A stretch of DNA of 64,000 bases from JAIBJN01 sp963811635 (GTDB lineage: Bacteria > Actinomycetota > Thermoleophilia > Gaiellales > Gaiellaceae), in NCBI GenBank assembly GCA_963811635.1, contig CAWESB010000005.1:62001-126000 (forward strand), in the 5' to 3' direction. This document shows, piece after piece, positions 36,201 through 44,474 of the stretch (position 1 is the stretch's first letter; each line of letters begins with the position of its first letter). Position numbers and translations under genes: made by a program. The notes beneath the pieces are model-generated. The model did not search any database. It was not told the origin of the DNA and worked only from the letters and a program-made list of their open reading frames with translations.

Positions 36201-36322
36201 AGGGCGCCGCGATCACGACCGAGGACACGATCTACCTCGGGTTCGGGTTCGAGGGCATCACCGGCGCTGCCAACCGCGCGGCGGTCATGGACCGCGCGAT
36301 GGACTACCTGCTCCGACCCTAG
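33260..36322 (+). CDS. Large secreted M14 zinc carboxypeptidase
   Basis: 1020 residues from ATG 33260 (GAGGGG site). Signal peptide to about residue 24. M14 domain: HAREWISPE (zinc His and Glu), DPNRNYPEHW, NYHSAGQWLLYPEG (third zinc His) and TPELSEG (catalytic Glu). A long C-terminal half follows: an Ig-like region, a region with YEDALAANGRGFDVYDV and a glutamine-amidotransferase-like look (about 530-760), and a jelly-roll-like end (TSFEGGDTGGWAV). It likely removes C-terminal residues outside the cell. Several times longer than a minimal M14 enzyme. Confidence 0.9.
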   Translation: MKRLLILGCAFVLALALGGQAGAAGVKLNYYKATVSQDVYRDLLAKGTDIAAATDVAGGVRLELVLTPSQVSALKKQGVNVSLLRNSKGQTARQAAAAQLSSGFNVWRDYDGADGLRAYLYDLARRNPQLTKLEVLGHTDKGREIIALKLTQGARDVPDGTRPAVLYTSAQHAREWISPEVNRRLLAYFITQWRANNKAIKDMLKENEFWFVLVANPDGYQYTFSSPDTRLWRKTLRDNNGNGTTEVGDGVDPNRNYPEHWNYDNEGSSGVESSDTYRGPAKESEPETQAITGLYDRIDFAFHVNYHSAGQWLLYPEGWQIGAPTADDPIYFALSGNLDNPAIAGFHPGISSDVLYVTNGETTDFAHVQHGTLAWTPELSEGCPNCGFVFPDDEALVQAEFVRNLPFALDVAKSASDPDDPVSHLGLETKPFYLKSDDTYKTGLPLANFTFDVSYGDPQEVRVLAKRSLGAVTLKYSINGGPAQSAPTQEWNGGERYGGQTDVYYHVMRGTVTGTSPGNSVEVWFEGGGETSDSFTYTAAVESSNDVLILSAEDYSGASPVQTPGPHYLSFYEDALAANGRGFDVYDVDARGRKAATFLGVLSHYDAVVWYTGDDVITREPGWVGGNGSRLAMDEVLHAREYLNEGGRVLYSGKNAGLQFASPQVQLYDPTAANAQCSALPPSADPRRCLILFGSTSSDLQNDVLEYWFGSYLFNGGAGVNTGPGDIFNVLGTDTPFTSLQLMFNGADSAQNQNTANSFIATSGILPVDDYPQFESWVSARYDRPGGPFAPHTGESYAYSQIADVSYKQLTRSITVPAGDPAPLRFWASYNTEPAWDHLFVEAVDAAGNRTTLPSAFTTTSTGDSCPAGWQELHPWLEEYQGADCSGPKWNAASGNSQGWHEWVIDLDAYAGQTVQISISYASDWAVQGLGVFIDDVTLPDGSTTSFEGGDTGGWAVAGPPPGSGPNANNFVFTTGAGFPEGAAITTEDTIYLGFGFEGITGAANRAAVMDRAMDYLLRP

Positions 36323-36346
36323 CGGGAACGAGCAGCGAGACGAGTC

Positions 36347-36372
36347 AAGGGCGGGGCTTCGGCCCCGCCCTT
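36347..36372 (+). terminator. Terminator after M14 gene
   Basis: Perfect 11-bp stem aagggcggggc / gccccgccctt with a TTCG tetraloop, 25 bases after the stop codon. Confidence 0.88.
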
Positions 36373-36416
36373 ACTCTGTCCGTAGGAAGCACGGGATCGG
36401 GAGAAGGGAGAATCGC

Positions 36417-37954
36417 ATGAGACGCTTCCTGACAGCGGCCGCCGTCCTGACGCTCGGCGTGGCCGTGATCGCGGCGACGGCGTCGGCTCGCAATCCGGGC
36501 GGTCGAGACTTCGGCGGCGCCGATCTTCTCGGCAGGCGTTTCCGGGAAGGACGGCGGCGCCGCGCGTGCGTTCGGCCCCGCGACGCTCGCGCTCGACGCG
36601 CTCACACGCGTCTCCGACGACAGCGGGGTGACCATCCCGCTTCTCCCCGAGGAGCTGGGGACGAGCGGCACCGTCTTCCTCGACTCGCAGACCGAGCCGT
36701 GGGTGGACGTCAACCCCGCGAACTCGCAGAACCTCGTCGGGATGTGGCAGGAGGAGCGCTGGTCTACCGGCGGCGCGCGGAACCTGGTCTTCGGCACGAG
36801 CCTCGACGGCGGGGCGACGTGGAGGAACATCGCGCTCCAGGGAGTCGGCATCGTTGCGGGTGGGGAGTTCCAGCGCGTCACCGATCCGTGGGTCGATTTC
36901 GGGCCGTCCAACCGCGTCTACGGGACCAGTCTCGCGTTCGACGACACCGGGCCGGACAACGCGATCTTCGTCCACACGTCGACCGACGGCGGCCAGACGT
37001 GGGGCCGGCCCGTCCAGGTCGTGAAGGACACGGACATCGCCTTCTTCAACGACCGGCAGTCGCTGACCGTCGACGACTTCTCCGCGAGCCCGTTCTACGG
37101 GCGGGTCTACGTCGGCTGGGACCGGCTGGCGAGCAAGGGGCCGGGGTACGCCTACACGGGCGACGGCGTTGATCGCGTACTCGGCGGACGGCGGCGCGAG
37201 GTTTCTCGGATCCCATCGTCGCCGTGCCGACAAGGCAACAACGAGCAGACCCTGACCAACCTGCCCGTCGTCCTGCCCGGACGGCACGGTCCTCGACGTG
37301 GGCACGTACTACCCGAACCAGGCGTTCAACAAGAACGCGGGGCTCTTCTTCGTCACGCGCTCGACGGACGGCGGCGCCACCTGGGGGCCCGTCACGTTCC
37401 CGGAGGCCCAGAGACCGGTGGGCGTTCCCGGCATTCGCTCCGGCGACGGGGTTCCGAACGCCACCGTCGACCGGCGCAACGGGACGATCTACGCGGTCTG
37501 GCAGGACTCGCGCTTCTCGAAGGGGAAGCGCGACGACGTCCTGCTGATCCGCTCGACGAACCAGGGGCGCACCTGGTCGGCGCCGATCAAGGTGAACGAC
37601 ACGCCTGCCGGGGCCCAGGCCGCGTTCCTGCCGACCGTGAAGGTCGATGCGAACGGGCGCGTCGGCGTCCTCTACTACGACCTCCGGAACGACACGAACC
37701 CGCGTGACGGGTCGTTCATCACTACCGAGTGGATGACGTTCTCGACGGACGGCGGGCGGTCGTTCGGGACGAGCCAACGGCTCTCGCCCGATTTCGACCA
37801 TGCTGCTGCCGCGTTCGCGGGCGGCTTCTTCCTCGGGGACTACCAGGGGCTGGGTGTCAGCGGCACCACGTTCACGCCGTTCTTCGGCGCGACGCTCGCG
37901 GCGCAGGCAAACGGCCAGGTCGGGTCAGACATCTTCGCGACCAAGGCGGGCTAG
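36417..37954 (+). pseudogene. Secreted BNR/sialidase-like repeat protein, frame-broken
   Basis: Signal peptide (MRRFLTAAAVLTLGVAVIAATASA) in the first frame, frame break near 36538, then a second frame from about 36540 to 37165 with Asp-box repeats (SLDGGATWRN, STDGGQTWGR), several breaks between 37165 and 37290, and a last frame to 37954 with more Asp boxes (STDGGATWG, STNQGRTWSA, STDGGRSFG). Pieces join into one beta-propeller protein of about 510 residues. At least four indels in 1.5 kb; all other features are conserved, so error-prone sequence or recent decay are both open. Possible role: extracellular glycan binding or hydrolysis. Confidence 0.75.
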
Positions 37955-39336
37955 CCGCCGGAGCTTGGGGCGGGGCTCTCGCCGGAGATCACGGCGAGGG
38001 CCTCGTCCCGCTTGCGCTCCATGAGCTCCGGGTCGAGGGCCTCGAGGTTGAGCCGCAGCAGCGGCTCCGTGTTGGAGGGGCGGACGTTCAGGTGCCAGTT
38101 CTCGGCGGTGATGGAGATGCCGTCGAGGTGCGAGATCTCGCCCTGGCCGGCGAAATGCTCCTTCAGCCGCTGGAGCGTAAGGGCGACGTCCTGCACGGGT
38201 GTATTGATCTCGCCGGTGATGAAGTAGCGCTCGCGGAAGGGCCGGAGGAGCTCGGAGAGCTTCTGCCCGCGCCGCGAGACGAGCTCGAGCATGAGCAGTG
38301 CGGGGATCGTCCCCGAGTCGGCCTGGTAGAAGTCGCGGAAGTAGTAGTGGCCGCTGACCTCGCCGGCGAAAACGGCGTCGACCTCGCGCATCAGCAGCTT
38401 GATGAAGGCGTGACCGACGCGGCTCATGACCGGCTTTCCACCGAGCCGCTCGACCGTGTCGCGCACGGCCCAGCTCGCGCGAACGTCGTAGATGATCGTC
38501 CCGCCTGGCGCCTTCTCCAGCATCGACTCGGCGAGGAGCGCGGTGACGAAGTCCCCGGGCACGAACTCGCCCGTGTCGTCGACGAAGAAGCAGCGGTCGG
38601 CGTCGCCGTCGAAGGCGATCCCGAGGTCGGCGCCCTCCTCGGTCACCTTGGCGACGATGAACTGCCGGTTCTCCTCGAGCAGCGGGTTCGGCTCGTGGTT
38701 CGGGAAGGTGCCGTCGGGCTCGAAATAGCAGCGCACCGCGTCAACCGGCAGACGCTCGAGGACGGGCGGCAGCATCGCCCCGGCCATCCCGTTCGCCGCG
38801 TCGATGACGACGCGCAGCGGCTTCACCGCCGCCGGGTCGACGAAGGACGTCACCTTGTCGACGAAGCCCGGGTAGATGTCCCGCGACTCGACGCTTTCGG
38901 CCACGTCAGGGGTCTGACCCCGGTCATGTCCCGCAAGGCCGAGGGCGCGCTCGCGGATGTCCAGGAGGCCCGAGTCGCCGCCGACGGGGAGCGCGCCGCG
39001 GCGGACGATCTTCGCTCCCGTGTAGTCCTTGGGGTTGTGCGAGGCGGTGACCGTGGCCCCGCCGTCGAGGCCGAGCTCGCCGACGGCGTAGTAGAGCATC
39101 TCCGTCCCGATCATCCCGATGTCGAGTACCTCGGCGCCCGCCTCGGACGCGCCTTTGACGAAAGCCGCGTGCATCGCGGGCGAGGAAACGCGCATGTCCC
39201 GTCCGACCGCGATCGTCTTCGGCTCGAACTGCTCCACGTAGGCGCGCCCGATCGCCCAGGCGCCGTCCTCGTCGAGCTCGACGGGATAGATCCCCCGGAC
39301 GTCGTATGCCTTGAAGACCTTCGGCTCTAGGGCCAT
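37951..39336 (-). CDS. Phosphomannomutase/phosphoglucomutase
   Basis: 461 residues. Interconverts hexose 1- and 6-phosphates. Catalytic phosphoserine in TASHNPKDYTG (about 99-109), metal loop DGDADRCF (about 243-250), sugar loop GEVSGHYYF and phosphate loop RPSNTEP. A GC-rich palindromic segment (38903-38931) encodes GHDRGQTPDV around residues 136-145 and looks like an in-frame insertion of a dispersed repeat. First residues overlap the end of the HIT gene by 10 bases. Confidence 0.95.
   Translation of the reverse strand: MALEPKVFKAYDVRGIYPVELDEDGAWAIGRAYVEQFEPKTIAVGRDMRVSSPAMHAAFVKGASEAGAEVLDIGMIGTEMLYYAVGELGLDGGATVTASHNPKDYTGAKIVRRGALPVGGDSGLLDIRERALGLAGHDRGQTPDVAESVESRDIYPGFVDKVTSFVDPAAVKPLRVVIDAANGMAGAMLPPVLERLPVDAVRCYFEPDGTFPNHEPNPLLEENRQFIVAKVTEEGADLGIAFDGDADRCFFVDDTGEFVPGDFVTALLAESMLEKAPGGTIIYDVRASWAVRDTVERLGGKPVMSRVGHAFIKLLMREVDAVFAGEVSGHYYFRDFYQADSGTIPALLMLELVSRRGQKLSELLRPFRERYFITGEINTPVQDVALTLQRLKEHFAGQGEISHLDGISITAENWHLNVRPSNTEPLLRLNLEALDPELMERKRDEALAVISGESPAPSSGG
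38903..38931 (+). repeat. Dispersed palindromic repeat, copy 1
   Basis: acg-NNN-ggggtctgacccc-NGY-catgtcc, identical in 22 positions to 59182-59210. It lies in frame inside the phosphomannomutase gene. The centre is a 13-base near-palindrome. Confidence 0.65.
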
Positions 39337-39802
39337 GCCTCGGCGAGTTTACGCCGAGTCGACTGGAGGGCCTCGGGCAGGACCTTCACGTCGGCGAGCA
39401 CCGGCATGAAGTTCGTGTCGCCGGCCCAGCGTGGGACGACGTGCTCGTGGACGTGGTCGACGATCCCGGCGCCGGCGATGCGGCCGAGGTTCCAGCCGAG
39501 GTTGAAGCCCTGCGGCGCCATCACCTCCCGAGCACTTCGGTGGAGGTCGCTGCCAGACTGTGCATCTCGAGCGCCTCCTCCGGCTCCAGCCCCGTGAGCG
39601 CGCCGACGTGGCGGTACGGGGCGACCATGAGGTGGCCGGAGGCGTACGGGAAGCGGTTGAGGAGGACGAAGGCCCGCTCGCCGCGATGGACGACCAGGCC
39701 TTCCTCGTCGCCGAGGCCGGGCGCGCGGCAGAAGACACAGCCCTCCTGCTGGTCGGCGGACTGGATGTACTCCAGCCGCCAGGGCGCCCACAGCTCCCTC
39801 AA
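39327..39802 (-). CDS. HIT-family nucleotide hydrolase, interrupted by one frameshift
   Basis: Read from TTG 39802: RELWAPWRLEYIQS, zinc-type CVFCRAP, FVLLNRFPYASGHLMVAPYRHV. The frame breaks near 39530 (TSTEVL then GR-stop); the next frame resumes with REVMAPQGFNLGWNLG and the histidine triad HVHEHVVPRW and ends at 39327. One missing C in a CTCCGGG context explains it. The family cleaves Ap4A-like dinucleotides or adenylylated molecules. TTG start overlaps the presumed stop of the corA gene. Confidence 0.82.
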
Positions 39803-40766
39803 AACCACCCTCGCGGCGGAAGAGCGCGAGCAGCGCGACGACCGTCGCGAGCTCGAGCCCAAGGCCGAGGACGGCGAACGCCGGCCAGTTGTCCACGTCG
39901 TCCGACCATCCACCCGAAGTTCTGCCCGAAGAACCCGGTGAGGAACGGTGAGCGGCAGGAAGATCGTCGCCATGACCGTCAGCTGCTTCGTCGTGGACGT
40001 TGAGGCGGTTCGAGGCCGTGGAGAGGTAGGCGTCGATGGTCGCGTTCATGACCTCCCGGATGGCGTCGATCTCCTCGACGAGCCGCGCAAGGTGGTCGTA
40101 GACATCGCGGAAGTAGCGCTCGTCCTCCAAGGTAAGGCCCGGGAGCTCGGCGCCCGGGCCCACCAGCCGCGCAAGCATGTCGCGCTGGGGCGAGACGACC
40201 TTCCGCAAGCCGCACGAGCTCGGCGCTTCATGCCGGAAGATGTCCTCCAGGAGATCGGGCTTGGGGGAGGCGAACATCTGATCCTCGATCAGGTCGAGCC
40301 CCTCGTCGAGATGCTCGAGGACCGGGAAGAATCCGTCCACGAGGCGGTCGAGCACCTCGTACAGGAGCCGCGGACCGCGTGGAAGGAGGGAGAGGTCGCG
40401 CTCGAACCGCACCCGGAGCGCGTCGAGCGACGGCGAGTCATCGCGGCGCACCGTGACGAGGAAGTGCTCCGCGTAGAAGCAGTGCACCTCCACTAGCCCG
40501 TCCTCGTCCGGGGAGGCGCCGTACGCGACGAGGAAGACGAAATTCTCGTAGTCCTCGACCTTGGGCCGCTGATCGAACATCTCCGAATCCTCGACCGCCA
40601 GCGGATGGAAGCCGAACGGCTCTCTGAGCAGGCCGAGGTCGTCCGGGGTCGGGTCGTTCAGGTCGAGCCAGAAGCACTCGCCAGCCCGCAGGAGCTGGGT
40701 TATCGACTCCTTCGTACCGGCCGCTTCCGACCATGGTCCGGGCGGGGCGACGAGGGATGCGCTCAA
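39799..40766 (-). CDS. corA: CorA-type magnesium transporter 1, C-terminus frame-broken
   Basis: The first ~255 residues are in one frame (long cytoplasmic domain with FVFLVAYG, helical EHLDEGLDLIEDQ and VMNATIDAYLSTASNRLN). Near 39995 the frame shifts to KQLTVMATIFLPLTV, again near 39945 to LTGFFGQNFGWMV, then near 39910 to DVDNWPAFAVLGLGLEL, and a last base is missing before GWF-stop. Together these give the two C-terminal membrane helices and a GQN variant of the GMN selectivity motif. Four indels in 200 bases suggest poor sequence here or a dead gene. Confidence 0.8.
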
Positions 40767-41755
40767 AACCAGCGGCGCCAGCGGAAGAGCACGAGCAGCC
40801 CGAGGCCGATGACGGCCATGGCGCCTACGATCGCCCAGAACGGCCCGATGTCGCCCTCACCAGGGACCCCGACGTTCATCCCGAAGAGCCCGGTGATGAG
40901 GGTCAGCGGCAGAAGGATCACCGTCACGACGGTGAGGAGCTGGAGCCGGTACTGCTGCTTGTGCGAGATGAAGGCCTCGTTCGTCGACTCGAGCGCGTCG
41001 ATGACCTCCTTGTAGTTGTCGAGGAGGTCCCAGATCCGCTCGGAGGCATCGACGATGTCGTCGAAGTAGAGATCGAGTTCCTCGGGCAGGAAGCGCTGCG
41101 TCGTGCGCTCGAGCATCCGCAGGGTCGCGCGCTCGGGCTTGATGATCTTCCGGTACGCGATGATCTCCTGCTTCGCGTTCGAGATGTCGCGCACGACATC
41201 CTCGGAGCGCTCCTCGAAGATGCCCGCCTCGATCGAGTCGAGCTTCGCCCCGATCTTGTCCAGGATCGGGAAGCAGTAGTCGAAGAGATCGTCGAGGACG
41301 TGGTACAGGAGGTAGCCGGAGCCCTTTGTGAAGAGGTCCTCCCGCAGGTCGGCGTCGTCCTCGCAGCGACGGAAGAGGTACGTGACCGGGAGCAGCTCGA
41401 CGTTCGGGAGCGTGATCAGGAAGTCCGGGCCGAGGAAGATGTCGAGCTCGGCCGCGTTCAGGCGCCGGACGCTCTTGTCGTAGAAGGGGAAGTGGAGGAC
41501 GAGGAAGAGGTAGTTCGGGTACTCGTCGATCTTCGGCCGCTGGCGCTTTGAGAGAACGTCCTCCATGTCCAGCTCGTGGAAGCCGAAGCGATCGGCCAGG
41601 TAGCCGACCTCGAGCGCGCCGGGGCGCTCGGCATGAACCCAGGTCAGGCCCTCAGCGGAGAGCTCGGAGATGCGCGGCTCGGTCCGCTCGACGACGTCGC
41701 CCGCTACACCGCGGGCTCTTCCTCGCCGGAGGCGTGGGAGCGTGGGCCGTGCCAT
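40763..41755 (-). CDS. corA: CorA-type magnesium transporter 2
   Basis: 330 residues from ATG 41755 (an upstream frame to 41809 adds 18 residues without support). N-terminal cytoplasmic domain, long helix, then two membrane helices (LQLLTVVTVILLPLTLITGLFGMN and FWAIVGAMAVIGLGLLVLF) with the intact GMN motif before the second. Pentameric channel for Mg2+ or Co2+. Its end overlaps the start of corA 1 by 4 bases, so the paralogs form a tandem operon. Confidence 0.93.
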   Translation of the reverse strand: MARPTLPRLRRGRARGVAGDVVERTEPRISELSAEGLTWVHAERPGALEVGYLADRFGFHELDMEDVLSKRQRPKIDEYPNYLFLVLHFPFYDKSVRRLNAAELDIFLGPDFLITLPNVELLPVTYLFRRCEDDADLREDLFTKGSGYLLYHVLDDLFDYCFPILDKIGAKLDSIEAGIFEERSEDVVRDISNAKQEIIAYRKIIKPERATLRMLERTTQRFLPEELDLYFDDIVDASERIWDLLDNYKEVIDALESTNEAFISHKQQYRLQLLTVVTVILLPLTLITGLFGMNVGVPGEGDIGPFWAIVGAMAVIGLGLLVLFRWRRWF

Positions 41756-42078
41756 GGGTACTGAGGGGGTCGTCCAGTTGCATCTCCAAGTACGCGATTG
41801 TACTCGCAAACCCTTGCCGGCCCTCCGGGCGGAGGGCGCACGGGTTGCCTGACGTCGCCGAGCAGGCGCCTTGACAGCGGGCTGCGAGAGTTCGAGACTC
41901 TTGGCACAAGCGAGGAGGTCCGAGACAAGGTGGTGGCAGGCCGTCTCAGGCCAGGGGTGGGGGCTCCGCTTCCGCCTGCGTCGTTCGGCCTTGACGTCTT
42001 GGGGCGACGTCGCGCGCGAGATCGCCGTCGTCCTCGCACGGGCGCGCGTCGTCCTCGAGCACCGACCGAGGAGGAAGC
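41756..42078. other. Divergent promoter region, no gene
   Basis: 323 bases. On the minus strand TACAAT (41802-41797) could be the -10 box of the corA operon. On the plus strand AGGAGGAAGC just before 42079 is the ribosome site of the next gene. Open frames here carry no recognisable protein. Confidence 0.45.
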
Positions 42079-43314
42079 GTGCGCTCGCTCATCTGTCTCG
42101 TGATCCTGGCTTCGACGCTGGTCGCCGGCTCTTCGGCGTCCGGCCTCTCCGACCCGCAGACCTCCGAGCCGGCTCCCGCGCCGACCGGCTGCCCGCGCGA
42201 GGTCGACGCGGTCTTCTGGGGCGGCGCCCAGTGGCTCGTGCTCGGCCAGGCGCTCGCCGCCCGTCCCTCGCCTTGCGTCGAGTCCTCGATCTCGATTCCC
42301 CCGCAGGACGGGGACAGGACGATGCTCCGGCTGCGCCCACAGTTCGATCAGATGCGGGCGCTGGGCATCCATCCGGTCGCCGAGATCCGGTGGACGTCGT
42401 CCACTGGCTGGCGGGCCTGGGTCGTCGGGGGCCATCCGAGCTGGATCCCGGGACGAACCTTCTACGGCGCGGGGCAGACCGCACGGCGGCGCATGGCCAT
42501 GCGCGGCCTCGACGTCGAGGCCGGCGAGACGTGGGCGTTCAACGAGTTGACCCCGGAGGTCCTCGAGGGCGCGCCGGGTGCGCGCGCCGAGGTCCTCGAG
42601 TTCCTGCGAGGGCTCTACGACGGCGACCCGGGGATGCCGAAGGCGCGCGGCATCGTCTTCAACATCGGGGTGCCCTCCACCTCGGACGCCGACGAGGTCG
42701 CTGCCTACACGGCGAGCCTTCGGGCCTGGCTCACGGACGAGCCCTTCTGGAGCGAGCTCGACCAGTACGTCGACGTCTTCGCCAACGAGGTCTACGCCAG
42801 CTCTCTGTCGTGGGGCGTGGCCGGCGTGTCGCTCGTCAACAGGGTGCGACGCCTCAACGACTACTTCCATCACATGACGGTCCTCGCCGAGGACGCGCCG
42901 AAGAGCCTCGACGCAGCGCGAAACTTCCTTCGCCGCACGTACCTGCCGCTGGCGAACGCAGCCTGGCCGCATCCGTCGATCGGCGATACGCACCTGCTCT
43001 CGGCGGATCTCATGAGCCGTTTCGTCTCCACGCAGGTCTATGCGCTCCTGCACTACCTGGACGAGAGCCCGGAGACCGCCCCCGCGGGCGGCATCGGCTT
43101 CGGCTGGGCTCCGGTCGCGCTCCCGGGCTATTCGGAAACGGGCAGGGATCAGATCGCCGCCCGGCTCGCGGAGGCGATCCAGGCGGCCACGGCGACGAGC
43201 GCGAGCGTCCCGAAGGATGCATGCGGAGCTGCCGGCGCGTGGCTGTGGTGCTCCGGCCAGGTAGAAGGCGCCAAGCTCAACAAGGCCTGGAGGACGTTCG
43301 CGGACTGGGACTAG
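42079..43314 (+). CDS. Secreted protein of unknown function
   Basis: 411 residues, GTG start with GAGGAGGAAGC upstream. Signal peptide (RSLICLVILASTLVAGSSASG). The mature part has regular alpha/beta character (AVFWGGAQWLVLGQAL, GIHPVAEIRWTSSTGWRAWVVGGHPSW, GETWAFNELTPEVL), resembling a TIM-barrel glycoside-hydrolase-like fold, with an acidic segment WAFNEL where a catalytic Glu would be expected. I do not recognise the family; the fold is a guess. Two or more cysteines near the ends suggest disulfides. Confidence 0.75.
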   Translation: MRSLICLVILASTLVAGSSASGLSDPQTSEPAPAPTGCPREVDAVFWGGAQWLVLGQALAARPSPCVESSISIPPQDGDRTMLRLRPQFDQMRALGIHPVAEIRWTSSTGWRAWVVGGHPSWIPGRTFYGAGQTARRRMAMRGLDVEAGETWAFNELTPEVLEGAPGARAEVLEFLRGLYDGDPGMPKARGIVFNIGVPSTSDADEVAAYTASLRAWLTDEPFWSELDQYVDVFANEVYASSLSWGVAGVSLVNRVRRLNDYFHHMTVLAEDAPKSLDAARNFLRRTYLPLANAAWPHPSIGDTHLLSADLMSRFVSTQVYALLHYLDESPETAPAGGIGFGWAPVALPGYSETGRDQIAARLAEAIQAATATSASVPKDACGAAGAWLWCSGQVEGAKLNKAWRTFADWD

Positions 43315-43353
43315 TCTCGGAAGAGGAGACCGAGGAGAACCGGGACGAGCGAA

Positions 43354-43426
43354 TGCGCCTGGTAGGAATCGAACCTACGACCTCGCGCTCCGGAGGCGCG
43401 CGCTCTATCCCCTGAGCTACAGGCGC
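43354..43426 (-). tRNA. tRNA-Arg (CCG)
   Basis: 73 bases on the minus strand. Acceptor stem gcgcctg / caggcgc, discriminator A, anticodon stem cgcgc / gcgcg around ctCCGga, T-arm ggttcgattcc. No encoded CCA. No integration signs nearby. Confidence 0.96.
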
Positions 43427-43435
43427 GGAGGGGCT

Positions 43436-43441
43436 TAGTGT
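43436..43441 (+). promoter_or_regulatory. -10 box TAGTGT for the epimerase operon
   Basis: Seven bases before GTG 43449, directly behind tRNA-Arg, which is on the other strand. Confidence 0.45.
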
Positions 43442-43448
43442 ACCGGGG

Positions 43449-44474
43449 GTGAAGCTGACCCATCGCCGCGCCACGCTCCAGCTGGCGGAGCCGTTCACCA
43501 TCTCGCGGGAGACCACCGTCGAGGAGCACGTCCTCTGGGTCGAGCTCGAGCACGCCGGGGTCTCGGGGTTCGGCGAGGCGCAGCCGCAGCCCCACTACGG
43601 CGAGAGCGTCGAGGGCGCCGAGGCGTTCCTGGACGAGGCCGCCGCACTCCTCGGCGACGATCCGTTCGCACTCGAGGCCGTGGGACTCCGCCTGGCCGAG
43701 CTCGAGGGGAACCATGCGGCGAAAGCCGCCGTCGACGCGGCGCTCCACGATCTCTGCGGGAAGCTCGTCGACAAGCCGGTCTGGCAGCTGCTCGGGCTCG
43801 AGCGGGGCGGGCCCCCGACGTCTTGGACGGTCTGGCTCGGCGACCCCGACGACATGGCGAGGCGAACCGGCCTGGTCGACCCCCGCTTCCGCCGGCTGAA
43901 GCTGAAGCTCGGAGGTCGCGACGGGCTGGACGTCGAGCGGGTTCGCGCGGTCCGCGCAGTCACCGACCTGCCGCTCCAGGTCGACGTCAACGAGTACTGG
44001 CAGCTGGACGAGGCGCTCGAGGCCCTACCCGAGCTGGCGGCGCTCGGCGTCCAGTACGTCGAGCAGCCGCTGCCGGCGGGCGACCCGGGCGGCGAGCGGC
44101 TCAAGCGCGAGTCGCCGCTCCCGATCTACGTGGACGAGGACGTGCACATGCTCGACACCGTTGCGGCCTCCGGCGAGCGCGCGCACGGGATCAACATCAA
44201 GCTGGCGAAGAGCGGGGGCATCCGCGAGGCGGTGCGAATGGCGCACGCCGCGCGGGCGCTCGGGCTCGGCGTCATGCTCGGCTGCATGATCGAGTCCGGC
44301 CTCGGGATCTCCGCGGCGGCGCAGATCGGCAGCCTCTGCGACCACCTCGATCTCGACGGGAACCTGCTTATTGCCGAGGATCCCTGGCCGGGCGTGGCGT
44401 TCGAGGACGGAGTCCAGGTGCCGCCCGAACAACCAGGACTGGGGGTGCATGAAGCGGTATCTCGCACTGGCTGA
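43449..44474 (+). CDS. dgcA: Enolase-superfamily epimerase, dipeptide epimerase/DgcA type
   Basis: 341 residues. Typical lid and barrel: KxK base in RLKLKLGG (about 152-159), metal ligands Asp in VDVNEYW, Glu in VEQPLP and Asp in VDEDVH, second base Lys in INIKLAKSGG. This is the Ala-Glu epimerase branch; in the D-glutamate pathway described in marine bacteria, a relative (DgcA) racemises N-acetyl-D-glutamate and is encoded beside DUF1611 (DgcN), as here. Overlaps the next gene by 26 bases. Alternative role: L-Ala-D/L-Glu epimerase in murein recycling. Confidence 0.85.
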   Translation: MKLTHRRATLQLAEPFTISRETTVEEHVLWVELEHAGVSGFGEAQPQPHYGESVEGAEAFLDEAAALLGDDPFALEAVGLRLAELEGNHAAKAAVDAALHDLCGKLVDKPVWQLLGLERGGPPTSWTVWLGDPDDMARRTGLVDPRFRRLKLKLGGRDGLDVERVRAVRAVTDLPLQVDVNEYWQLDEALEALPELAALGVQYVEQPLPAGDPGGERLKRESPLPIYVDEDVHMLDTVAASGERAHGINIKLAKSGGIREAVRMAHAARALGLGVMLGCMIESGLGISAAAQIGSLCDHLDLDGNLLIAEDPWPGVAFEDGVQVPPEQPGLGVHEAVSRTG

